Origin: Armatimonadota bacterium
GTDB lineage: Bacteria; Armatimonadota; Hebobacteria; CAIYQO01
DNA: 10,640 nucleotides
Assembly (NCBI GenBank): GCA_022708765.1
Contig: JAKIYB010000110.1
Location: 1-10,640 of the forward strand
Direction of reading: 5' to 3'
Shown here: positions 1 to 6,506 of the stretch, in pieces
Layout: each line of letters opens with the position of its first letter
Numbering within the stretch: the stretch's first letter is position 1
Notes under the pieces: model-generated
What the model was told of the DNA's origin: nothing
Seen by the model: the letters and a program-made list of their open reading frames with translations, nothing else
Databases searched by the model: none
Made by a program: the position numbers and the translations under genes

Positions 1-535
1 TTGTCGTGTCGCCCGTGCCGGCCGCTTCCTCCATCTTTTCAGTGGGCGCGTCGGCGCGACCCGTGCCGGCAATGACGGTTTTCGCCTGGTCGCCGCCAGG
101 ATGCGGATCGAGTACCGTGCCCTGTTTCGCAAGCTCCGCGTCCAGCACGGCGTCCATAGGGGGCGGTGTCTTCATGCTCACCGGGGTAATTTTCACCTCG
201 TGCGCTTTCAATGATTCATCTTCTTGCAGGCGCACGGCAATGGGACCGACCGTCTTATATCCCTGGTCGGCGACGTGCTGCTTCAGGAGTGTCTCGAACT
301 CCGACAGCAGCGGAGGACACAGCATGCTGAATTTCGCGAAGGTATCGGCGCCGACCACGATGACGAAAAGGTTCGGCACGAAGGTTGAACTGGGCGCCAC
401 CGTGCGGTGCGAATCCATCTCGCGTATCAGCCGCTTGCCGATCTCCACCGGCTGCACCGGCGTGCGGAAGACGCCGTCGGTGAATCGCTCGATCAATCCT
501 TCCAGCGTTTTCTCCAACCGTTCAAGAAGTTCCAT
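1..535 (-). CDS. FhaA-like protein, N-terminal part (DUF3662 domain), runs off the left edge
   Basis: The first 178 codons of a minus-strand gene are present; the 3' end lies outside the window. The protein opens MELLERLEKTLEGLIERFTD and continues with VQPVEIGKRLIREMD (residues 27-41) and VPNLFVIVVG (53-62). This is the pattern of the DUF3662/FhaA N-terminal domain that precedes a C-terminal FHA phosphothreonine-binding domain in actinobacterial FhaA and relatives. About residues 1-120 form the folded domain. After that comes a Pro/Ala/Thr/Gly-rich stretch typical of a linker. The FHA domain itself is not visible, so its presence is inferred. The ATG is preceded by GGGAGGA at a normal distance. 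The gene starts 62 bp after the aminotransferase stop on the same strand, so co-transcription is likely, although a minus-strand TATATCT in the gap could be a weak -10. Expected role: cytoplasmic adaptor in Ser/Thr-kinase or cell-envelope signalling. Confidence 0.8.
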   Translation of the reverse strand, partial: MELLERLEKTLEGLIERFTDGVFRTPVQPVEIGKRLIREMDSHRTVAPSSTFVPNLFVIVVGADTFAKFSMLCPPLLSEFETLLKQHVADQGYKTVGPIAVRLQEDESLKAHEVKITPVSMKTPPPMDAVLDAELAKQGTVLDPHPGGDQAKTVIAGTGRADAPTEKMEEAAGTGDTT

Positions 536-597
536 GATCGTCCTCCCGCGAAAAGATTCCTCAAGATATACGCGTCACGCGTGGCAAGCTGCGAAGA

Positions 598-1770
598 TTA
601 CAGCGATGCAACGAACTGGCCCATGCGCGCCATTGCTTCCTCGATGAGCGGCAGCGCCGTGGCATAACAGCAGCGCACGTAGCCTTCGCCACACTCACCG
701 AAGGCGTTGCCCGGCACCACCGCCACCCGGTGCTCCATCAGGAAGCGCTCGGCGAATTCCGTTGACGTCAATCCCGTGCTGGTGATACAGGGGAAGACGT
801 AGAACGCGCCTTTGGGTTCGAAACAGGACAGACCGAGCGCGCGAAGCCGAGCGAGGATAACGCGGCGGCGCTGATTGTAATCTTCACGCATCATGGCCAC
901 CTCGCGCTCGCCGTGCTGCAGCGCTTCCACCGCGGCCATCTGCGCCATCGTCGGCGCGCACATGGCGGTATAGGCGTGCACCTTATTCATAGCGCTGATG
1001 ATCTCGGCGGGCGCGGCCACGTAGCCCAAACGCCAGCCGGTCATCGCAAAGGCCTTGGAAAAGCCGCTCAATACGATGGTGCGGTCACGCATCCCCGGCA
1101 GCGATGCGAAGCAGACTGGATCGCCTTCGTAGGTCAACTCGGCGTAAATCTCGTCGGAGACCATCACCACGTCGCGCCGCGCCGCCACCTCGGCCAGCGC
1201 CGCCATGCGCTCGCGTGGCAGGATGGCGCCGGTAGGATTGTTCGGGTAGCCGATGAGCGCCACATTTGCGCCGCTCTCCGCCAGCGCGCGGTCGAAATCC
1301 TCCGCCGCCAGTTCAAAACTGTTCTCAGCATGCGTCGGCATGAAGACCGGATCGCCACCGGCTACCGACACCAACGCGGGGTAGGCCACGTAGCACGGCT
1401 GCTGGATAACCACGCGATCGCCTGGATTCAGCAGCACGCGCATCGCCAGGTCCAGCGCTTCGCTGACGCCCACTGTCACCAGAATCTCCGTCTGCGGATC
1501 GTAGGAGACGTCGAAACGTCGGCGCAGATATGCCGCAATCTCCCGACGCAGTTCGATGATGCCCAAGTTGGCAGTGTAGCGCGTATAACCTTTCTCCAGC
1601 GAGAAGATGCCGGATTCTCGCGTGCCCCACGGCGTGACGAAGTCCGGCTCGCCGATGCTCAGCGAAATAGCGTCGGGCATGGATTCTACCAGTCCGAAGA
1701 AACGGCGAATCGGCGACGGCTGCAACTGCCGCACGCGCTGCGAGATACGGGTTGCGGGATCAAACGACAT
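598..1770 (-). CDS. PLP-dependent class I/II aminotransferase, PatA-like
   Basis: A 390-residue fold-type I aminotransferase, normal length for the family. Visible landmarks are SIGEPDF (38-44), YTRYTANLG (62-70), NNPTG (177-181), SDEIY (205-209), the PLP lysine K239 in SGFSKAFAMTGWRLGY, and the carboxylate-binding Arg R366 in EGYVRCCYA. The whole chain reads much like Bacillus subtilis PatA (ISLTIGQPDF, MTGWRIGF, GAFYIFPSI, ALVPGSSF), which transaminates N-acetyl-2-amino-6-oxopimelate in the acetylated diaminopimelate route. With asd, dapG and dapA nearby, a lysine-pathway role is plausible. Aspartate, alanine or aromatic aminotransferases share these motifs, so substrate is not settled. The ATG has AAGGA five bases upstream. 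A TTGCCC-N18-TATACT promoter lies in front. The fhaA-like gene follows in the same direction. Confidence 0.9.
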   Translation of the reverse strand: MSFDPATRISQRVRQLQPSPIRRFFGLVESMPDAISLSIGEPDFVTPWGTRESGIFSLEKGYTRYTANLGIIELRREIAAYLRRRFDVSYDPQTEILVTVGVSEALDLAMRVLLNPGDRVVIQQPCYVAYPALVSVAGGDPVFMPTHAENSFELAAEDFDRALAESGANVALIGYPNNPTGAILPRERMAALAEVAARRDVVMVSDEIYAELTYEGDPVCFASLPGMRDRTIVLSGFSKAFAMTGWRLGYVAAPAEIISAMNKVHAYTAMCAPTMAQMAAVEALQHGEREVAMMREDYNQRRRVILARLRALGLSCFEPKGAFYVFPCITSTGLTSTEFAERFLMEHRVAVVPGNAFGECGEGYVRCCYATALPLIEEAMARMGQFVASL

Positions 1771-1824
1771 GGTTATCCTTCGGTCTTTCCAGAAAAGCCG
1801 GTAAGCGGCTCATCTCCTCGCACG

Positions 1825-1854
1825 AGTATAACAAAGCGCGCCATAAACGGGCAA
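1825..1854 (-). promoter_or_regulatory. Sigma70-type promoter of the aminotransferase gene
   Basis: On the minus strand TTGCCC (1854-1849) and TATACT (1830-1825) are separated by 18 bases, about 55 bases upstream of the aminotransferase ATG. Five of six -10 positions and four of six -35 positions match consensus. On the opposite strand the same AT block reads TATAAC, so it could fire both ways, but no good plus-strand -35 was found. Confidence 0.55.
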
Positions 1855-1887
1855 GGTCATGCCCTCAGTGGTTGCTATGAGGAACAG

Positions 1888-1959
1888 ATGGAACGCCGAA
1901 ATAATCTTTCCGAAAAATTTCGTCACCTTTTCCACCGTGTGGTGTCGAAATATGTGTAA
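1888..1959 (+). CDS. Possible small ORF, 23-residue basic peptide
   Basis: Within the 280-bp divergent intergenic region, an ATG is preceded by GAGGAA (1879-1884) with a 3-base gap. It opens a 23-codon frame ending in TAA. The peptide starts MERRNNLSEK and ends RVVSKYV. It is rich in Arg, Lys and His, with hydrophobic residues spaced as in an amphipathic helix. It resembles no family I recognise. A short frame with a chance SD is quite possible. Nothing else coding is visible in this region, which otherwise holds the aminotransferase promoter and the leader of the next gene. Confidence 0.2.
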   Translation: MERRNNLSEKFRHLFHRVVSKYV

Positions 1960-2015
1960 GCGGCGTCGCGGGCATGTTACAAGGAACCGCACGCCGGGTA
2001 AGTAGGAAGCGGAAA

Positions 2016-2043
2016 CTCCTTCCCGTTATGGAGGGGAGAGGAG
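2016..2043 (+). promoter_or_regulatory. SD site overlapped by a potential hairpin, upstream of the 2051 gene
   Basis: CTCCTTCCC (2016-2024) can pair with GGAGGGGAG (2030-2038) around a five-base loop, using two G-U pairs and one mismatch. The SD for the GTG at 2051 is GAGGAG (2038-2043), seven bases before the start, so it abuts the right arm. This supports 2051 as the start. Whether the hairpin limits translation is speculation. Confidence 0.35.
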
Positions 2044-2050
2044 CGACATC

Positions 2051-2767
2051 GTGAAGACGACACTATATATTCTGCTGTGTTTGCTGCTAATCGCGGCGTT
2101 GCCAGCACTCGCTACCGAGCTTGGCAAGACCGCGGTGGACCTTGATGGCCGCCGCGTCTCCAATGAGGAGACGAACCTGGGGAATTTCGTGGCCGACGCC
2201 GTGCGCAACAGCAGCGGCGCCGATATCGCCGTGCTCTACCCGATGGCCTTCGCCCCCAACGCCCTCATCCCCGCCGGAGTGGTGGACGACCAGGCGATTC
2301 GCCGCGTGCTCGCCTTCCCCACCAGCAATATCGTCACCCTGAAGATGACGCCCGCGCAACTGCGCAGTATGATGGAACGCGCATTGCGGAAATACCCCGA
2401 ACCGGATATGGCCTTCCTGCAGTTCTCCGGTATGCAGGTGGCAGTGAACCCGGCGCAGCCGACGTCCACCCGTATCACGGAAATTAAGATAAAGGACAAA
2501 GCCGTAGACTTCTTCGATAGTAAAACCACCTTCACCGTGGCGATGCCCGCCCAACTCGCGAACGGTGCTGCCGGCTACTTCGCTCTCTTCAACGAGATTC
2601 AAAAAACGCGCAAATCGCTGGAGTTGACGCTGCTCGATGCCGTAACAAAAGAGTTCACCCGCTCCGGCGAAGTCACCACGAAAAGCGTAGACCCGGAAGA
2701 CACCATCATCAAGCCGAAAGTTGATGGCCGCCTGAAAGACACTTCGAAGAAAGACCCACCGAAATAA
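2051..2767 (+). CDS. Secreted 5'-nucleotidase C-terminal-domain protein (stand-alone)
   Basis: A 238-residue protein starting at GTG, with SD GAGGAG seven bases upstream. Residues 1-21 form a signal peptide: KTT, then a Leu/Ile-rich core, then ALPALA with probable cleavage before TELG. The mature part is a 5'-nucleotidase C-terminal domain (the substrate-specificity half of UshA/CD73-type enzymes). It has the hallmark EETNLGNFVADAVR (39-52), then FPTSNIVTLKMTPAQLRSMME (89-109) and FLQFSGMQV (122-130). The NGG-x-R motif usual after the hallmark is replaced by LYPMAFAPN. The tail (about 205-238) is Lys/Asp/Thr/Pro-rich and probably disordered. No metallophosphatase domain is present, so this chain alone should not hydrolyse nucleotides. 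That catalytic half is encoded by the next gene, in reverse of the usual order. Binding of a nucleotide or cell-wall ligand outside the cytoplasm is the likeliest job, by inference. Confidence 0.8.
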   Translation: MKTTLYILLCLLLIAALPALATELGKTAVDLDGRRVSNEETNLGNFVADAVRNSSGADIAVLYPMAFAPNALIPAGVVDDQAIRRVLAFPTSNIVTLKMTPAQLRSMMERALRKYPEPDMAFLQFSGMQVAVNPAQPTSTRITEIKIKDKAVDFFDSKTTFTVAMPAQLANGAAGYFALFNEIQKTRKSLELTLLDAVTKEFTRSGEVTTKSVDPEDTIIKPKVDGRLKDTSKKDPPK

Positions 2768-2787
2768 CGGTGTATCGCAAAGTATTC

Positions 2788-2823
2788 CTGGAGGGCGAGG
2801 CTCCGTCGAGACGCGCCCTCCAG
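2788..2823 (+). repeat. Perfect 10-bp inverted repeat after the nucleotidase-C gene
   Basis: CTGGAGGGCG (2788-2797) and its exact complement CGCCCTCCAG (2814-2823) flank a 16-base loop, 20 bases after the TAA of the nucleotidase-C gene. No T-run follows (CAGAACAACG), so it is not a standard intrinsic terminator. It may act as a transcript-stabilising or attenuating stem between the two half-genes. Confidence 0.5.
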
Positions 2824-2904
2824 CAGAACAACGATGCGCGCAGTCTTACCTCTTCACCTCACCCGGCAGGAATCCCCCACTCCATCGCGAATTAATCCCT
2901 TGCC

Positions 2905-3591
2905 ATGCCCGTCCTGCATATCCTGCATACCAATGACCTGCACAACAAGCTGACGCCGGCGAAGCGCGCATTCATCGGCGAGTTGAAACGGCACTTCGCG
3001 CCGGACGTGCTGCTGCTCGATGCCGGCGATGCCGTGGGTGCGGGGAACCTGGGCACGCGCAACCGGGAACCAATCCTCGAAATGATGGACGAAGCGAATT
3101 ATGATGCCATGGCGATGGGCAATCGTGAAAGCCACCCCACCCGCGCGGCTCTGGAGAAGAAGCTGAAGGATGCCCGCTTTCCGGTGCTGGCGGCGAATCT
3201 GCGCGCGCGCCGTAACGCCCGCATCCCGCGCGTCGTGCAGGAATATATCGAATTCGCCTTCGGGGAGGAAGATGAGGAGAGCGTTGTCACCGTCATCGGA
3301 CTGGCGCCCGCCATCACCCCGCCCGACTCCTTCTGGGCGAAGATGACGGATTACGTCTACGACGATCCGTTAAAAACCGGCCCCGGCCTGGCGAAAAAGC
3401 TTCGCCCGGAAACCGACCTGCTCATCGCCCTCACGCACATCGGTTTCGACCTGGACGTGCAGCTTTGCGCGTCCCCCGACATTGATCTCGTCATCGGCGG
3501 CCACACCCACCGCGCCGTCATGCCCCCGAACGGCACGGCCACGCCTGGCTCGCGGCCACCGAAGCTCATGCGGTCCATATCGGCCACCTGA
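2905..3591 (+). CDS. Metallophosphoesterase domain of a 5'-nucleotidase, frameshifted near its end
   Basis: A calcineurin-like metallophosphoesterase of the UshA N-terminal type. Metal-site motifs in order are HTNDLHNK (D11, H13), LLDAGDAVG (D39, D42), GNRE (72-75, normally GNHE), LTHIG (H178) and GGHTH (198-202). The family reaction is hydrolysis of phosphate esters such as nucleoside monophosphates at a two-metal centre. There is no signal peptide, so it should stay in the cytoplasm unless secreted another way. An in-frame TAA at 2893 and lack of other start codons fix the ATG at 2905, yet no convincing SD precedes it. The open frame stops at 3591 with a tail (PPNGTATPGSRPPKLMRSISAT) that does not look like the family. 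The expected end is in another frame (next entry). The His to Arg change in GNHE removes the usual catalytic His. This could be a subfamily trait or a sign of decay. Confidence 0.8.
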   Translation: MPVLHILHTNDLHNKLTPAKRAFIGELKRHFAPDVLLLDAGDAVGAGNLGTRNREPILEMMDEANYDAMAMGNRESHPTRAALEKKLKDARFPVLAANLRARRNARIPRVVQEYIEFAFGEEDEESVVTVIGLAPAITPPDSFWAKMTDYVYDDPLKTGPGLAKKLRPETDLLIALTHIGFDLDVQLCASPDIDLVIGGHTHRAVMPPNGTATPGSRPPKLMRSISAT

Positions 3592-3653
3592 CGGTGACGT
3601 ATGAGACTGAAGGCATTGTGGAGATTACGGGAGAGTTGATCCCACTTCCCTGA
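3523..3653 (+). pseudogene. Displaced C-terminal end of the metallophosphoesterase (other frame)
   Basis: After GGHTHRAVM the sequence runs through five C residues (3523-3527). If a sixth C is supposed, the frame continues PPERHGHAWLAATEAHAVHI and then GHLTVTYETEGIVEITGELI up to a TGA at 3651-3653. That end fits the family, whose catalytic domain finishes with a glycine-rich turn and a G-(R/H)-L-x-(L/V)-x-V strand. The displaced frame is open only from 3486 to the TGA, bracketing the shift just after the HTH motif. The cause may be a real one-base deletion or a sequencing error in the C-run. Confidence 0.65.
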
Positions 3654-3669
3654 TTAGTTCCCTATACAC

Positions 3670-3694
3670 TTTCTTTATACCGTCTATAAAGGAA
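3670..3694. promoter_or_regulatory. Inverted repeat (possible operator) upstream of the VWA gene
   Basis: CTTTATA (3673-3679) and TATAAAG (3685-3691) are perfect 7-bp arms around CCGTC, extendable by three outer positions (T-A, T-A and a T-G wobble) to 3670-3694. The repeat covers the place where a -35 element would be for the TATAAT at 3712-3717. The position and symmetry suit a regulator-binding site. Confidence 0.4.
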
Positions 3695-3711
3695 ACGCTC
3701 ACTTCACGCGG

Positions 3712-3750
3712 TATAATGCGAATAGTTCCACGTCGTACGTTCCAGGAGGA
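3712..3750 (+). promoter_or_regulatory. Perfect -10 box and strong SD of the VWA gene
   Basis: A consensus TATAAT lies at 3712-3717. The bases 16-18 upstream (AAGGAA and neighbours) do not match TTGACA, so the promoter may need an activator. AGGAGGA (3744-3750) sits eight bases before the GTG at 3759 and supports that start. Confidence 0.5.
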
Positions 3751-3758
3751 AGATCGTC

Positions 3759-6002
3759 GTGAGGCGTCATATCTATCTGTTGTGCGGCGTATTGCTAGCG
3801 CTGGTCATCAGCAGCGTGATCATGGGACTCCTGTTGACCCCGCCGCCCGTTCCTGATGTCGCCACCCCCTTCACCACCGTCGGCACCCCGGCCTTTACCG
3901 AACGCCCGCGTTATGCCGACCTTATATTGCTGCTGGACCAGTCCGGCAGCATGAGCCTGGGAAAATATCCCACCGATCCGGGCAACCTGCGCGTGAATGG
4001 CAGCCTGGCCGGCATTGATTTCCTCGCCAGCCACGCCGACGCCGCCCATCGCATTCGCTTCGGCCTGGTGCATTTTGGCAGCGTCGCCGCCAAGGAACAC
4101 TTGCCTCTGACCGATGTTGCGCGCCTGCAGAGGACGGAAGCCGCCTCCGCGCGAGCAGTCATCCGCGCGCTGCGCCTGGGAGACACCAATATCCTCGACG
4201 CCCTCCGTCGGGGTGCCCAACTGCTCGCACAGCCGCCAACCCCGGACGCCGCGCGCGTGCTGGTGCTCTTCACCGATGGCGACCCTGTAGACGCGCGTCG
4301 GCTGACAACGGCACAATATTTCGAGGAACTGCAAACCTTCGTAAAAACCGAGCTAGCCACCCAGGGCATTGAGTTGTACCTGATCGGAATTGATGCCCAC
4401 GGCGACCGGCTGAGCGCCACCCTCCCCCGCTGGCGTGAGTTTGTACCGAAGGAAAATATCTTCCACGTGGATTCCATGCCGGAGATGAAGCTGGCCTTCA
4501 ACACCATCGCACAGCGCCTCTGGCGCTTGCCCGCCGGCGATGAGGAGACGATGACCGCGAAGACCGGCACAGAAACCTTCGCCGTGCCGCCTTATCAGGA
4601 GCGGTTGGAACTCTTCGTCTTCAGCCAGGGCACCCCTTATCGCCTGACCGTCCGCCGGCCCAACGGCACCTCGGTCCAACCGGGCTTTGAATCGCGCGTG
4701 CCGGCGGTGAAACGCCAGCTTGCCTGTGACCAGATCACCGTGATGGACCCCGAACCGGGCACCTGGAGTTTGCATGTGCAGGAGAATACCAAACCGGTGC
4801 GAGTGGTGCGCAATCTGGCACCATTCCGCATGAAGCTCGTCTCTCCCGCCAAGGAACAGCCCGCTGGCAAGCCGGTGACGCTGGTCGCCGCCTACACGAA
4901 AGCCGACGGCTCAGTGGTGCCCATTGATCCGGAGCACCCCGTGAAGGCGACCGCGGATGTGACGATGCCCGGCGAGAAGAAACCGCGCACGGTGGAATTC
5001 CCGCCTGAACAGGTGAAGGATGGCATGCTCTATTCCGAACCGCTGCCGGTGACGGAGAAAGCAGCCGGCGAAATGGCGGTGAACCTGAAGACCGCGGTGG
5101 ACGGTAAAACGGCTTCTGAACAACCGCTGTCAGTGCCTGTCACCCCCACCCCCTACCTGCAGGCATCCGACGATGCTGTGCGGCAGTCAGCGAAGGAGCA
5201 GGGCATAGACATCTCCAGCCAGCTTATGCAAAACGGCAAACCGCTGCCATCCGCGCAGGCGAAGACGCTGATGAAGGAGCACCAGGCCGTCGCGCAGCTC
5301 TACGACCCCGTAACAAAGAAAGTGGTCGCCGAGACGGTGATGCGGCATAGAAACGGCAAGCTGCATGGGCAACTACCGCTACCGGAGAAGGGGCTAGAAA
5401 ACGGGGTGCTGCTGATGTCACTGGTGAAGAAGCAAAAACGCGCCGCCCATCCAGTTCCGCCTGCGGTATCTGATACCACCGTGCAGCCGCTCAAACCCGC
5501 GGTCCTCGCCTCCGCGCGCGCCGAAGCGCGGGGAACCTCTTCCCCGGCGCCGCGCCGGCCGCGCCACTACGCCGCTTCCTGGGGCACGCTGGCGATTATC
5601 ATCTTCGGCTCGCTGGCGGCCATTGTCCTCTTCGTCGTCGTCGTGCTCAACTACCAGCGCTTCGTCTCACGCTTCATCCTCCACCAGGGGCCGGTGGTCT
5701 ACTATTGGGCGGAGCACCACAACGCCTTCCAACTCCTCGAACTCGGCGAGCAGCGGAAGTGCACCATCGAGAGCCTGGGCTTACACATCACCTGCGATGA
5801 GAAAAGCCTCTACCACGTCCGCGCCGACAGCGCCGGCGTCCTCTACGATGCCGACGACAAGCCTGCCGACGAACTCACCTACCGCGACCGCCTCGCACTC
5901 ATCGTCTGCATGGGCCGCCTCGCGAAAATCCGCCTACACCTCGCCGCCAGCGAAGGGCGGATTACGCGGCCGGCGAAGTATGGGGTGAAGAGCGGAAAAT
6001 AA
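3759..6002 (+). CDS. Two-pass membrane protein with an extracytoplasmic VWA domain
   Basis: A 747-residue protein, unnamed. GTG start with AGGAGGA eight bases upstream. Residues 5-27 are a hydrophobic membrane anchor or signal. A von Willebrand factor A domain covers about 53-255 with a complete MIDAS metal site: D60-Q-S62-G-S64, T143 in GDTNILDAL, and D173 in FTDGDP. Residues about 270-560 look like a series of beta-sandwich segments with Pro/Lys-rich joints. About 565-605 is a Pro/Ala/Arg-rich linker. A second membrane helix spans 609-631 (WGTLAIIIFGSLAAIVLFVV onward). The last 116 residues should be cytoplasmic and beta-rich (LLELGEQRKCTI, GVLYDADD, LTYRDRLALIV). Their strand pattern recalls FHA-like folds, but the FHA signature residues are absent, so I do not assign it. 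Likely role: metal-dependent ligand binding at the envelope, relayed across the membrane. It is convergent with the next gene. Confidence 0.8.
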   Translation: MRRHIYLLCGVLLALVISSVIMGLLLTPPPVPDVATPFTTVGTPAFTERPRYADLILLLDQSGSMSLGKYPTDPGNLRVNGSLAGIDFLASHADAAHRIRFGLVHFGSVAAKEHLPLTDVARLQRTEAASARAVIRALRLGDTNILDALRRGAQLLAQPPTPDAARVLVLFTDGDPVDARRLTTAQYFEELQTFVKTELATQGIELYLIGIDAHGDRLSATLPRWREFVPKENIFHVDSMPEMKLAFNTIAQRLWRLPAGDEETMTAKTGTETFAVPPYQERLELFVFSQGTPYRLTVRRPNGTSVQPGFESRVPAVKRQLACDQITVMDPEPGTWSLHVQENTKPVRVVRNLAPFRMKLVSPAKEQPAGKPVTLVAAYTKADGSVVPIDPEHPVKATADVTMPGEKKPRTVEFPPEQVKDGMLYSEPLPVTEKAAGEMAVNLKTAVDGKTASEQPLSVPVTPTPYLQASDDAVRQSAKEQGIDISSQLMQNGKPLPSAQAKTLMKEHQAVAQLYDPVTKKVVAETVMRHRNGKLHGQLPLPEKGLENGVLLMSLVKKQKRAAHPVPPAVSDTTVQPLKPAVLASARAEARGTSSPAPRRPRHYAASWGTLAIIIFGSLAAIVLFVVVVLNYQRFVSRFILHQGPVVYYWAEHHNAFQLLELGEQRKCTIESLGLHITCDEKSLYHVRADSAGVLYDADDKPADELTYRDRLALIVCMGRLAKIRLHLAASEGRITRPAKYGVKSGK

Positions 6003-6019
6003 TCCTTCACAGTCTATGG

Positions 6020-6481
6020 TTACCAGATTTTCCACCATGGCTTTTTCGTCGCTTCTGGCGCAATGATCCTGTTCTCTGTATGTTGTTGAACCGGCTTTGC
6101 GGTTACGCTTAACGCATTTCTCCAGACCGTCACAAGTTGCCCGGATTGAGGATCAAAGAGTGAAAGGTTATGCTTACCTGCCAGTTCGGCGAGAAGCTCA
6201 TAAACATATTCTGCTTTCGACCATACACACGAGCAGATGATATGACCGGGAGAGCGATCAAACGCGATACTCCATGGACAAAGATCTGTGTTATCAATTT
6301 CTTCTTCCGGCACATCATCTATTTCCGGATGCTTGGATGTTAACTCTGCATACAATGCATCTACCGCGGGATTGGGGGTGATACTGCTGGTATCACCGTT
6401 GCATAACTGCTCATACACTTGAAGCGCTTCCTGGTCAGTAAGTTGCTTTTCCGTATACCAGATGGCAAAATTACAACTCAT
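6020..6481 (-). CDS. Hypothetical protein, low-GC orphan, 153 residues
   Basis: An acidic soluble protein without signal peptide or membrane segment. Recognisable segments are WYTEKQLTDQEALQVYEQL (8-26), HPEIDDVPEEEID (51-63), CPWSIAFDRSPGHIICSCVW (68-87), KHNLSLFDPQSG (103-114) and a C-terminal KKPWWKIW. The core resembles scattered small bacterial hypothetical proteins, some of which I would suspect are immunity or accessory proteins, but I cannot name a family. The ATG follows AGGAGG with a five-base gap. It lies 25 bp downstream of the URO-D-like gene on the same strand, so it is probably co-transcribed. Four 60-base rows sampled here are 43-48% GC against 65% or more in rows sampled from neighbouring genes, suggesting recent acquisition. 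Confidence 0.75.
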   Translation of the reverse strand: MSCNFAIWYTEKQLTDQEALQVYEQLCNGDTSSITPNPAVDALYAELTSKHPEIDDVPEEEIDNTDLCPWSIAFDRSPGHIICSCVWSKAEYVYELLAELAGKHNLSLFDPQSGQLVTVWRNALSVTAKPVQQHTENRIIAPEATKKPWWKIW

Positions 6482-6506
6482 AGAAACCTCCTGTCAGAAT
6501 AGAGTT

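Noticed and set aside
913..1959. Long plus-strand open frame over the aminotransferase
   Set aside because: It is antisense to a gene with full catalytic motifs, is rich in His/Arg as GC-rich shadow frames are, and matches no family. Only its last 23 codons lie outside that gene.
1810..1992. 60-codon minus-strand frame upstream of the aminotransferase
   Set aside because: It covers the aminotransferase promoter, and its product has no recognisable features.
3911..4570. 219-codon minus-strand frame inside the VWA gene
   Set aside because: It is antisense to the MIDAS region of a well-supported gene and has Ser/Arg-rich shadow composition.
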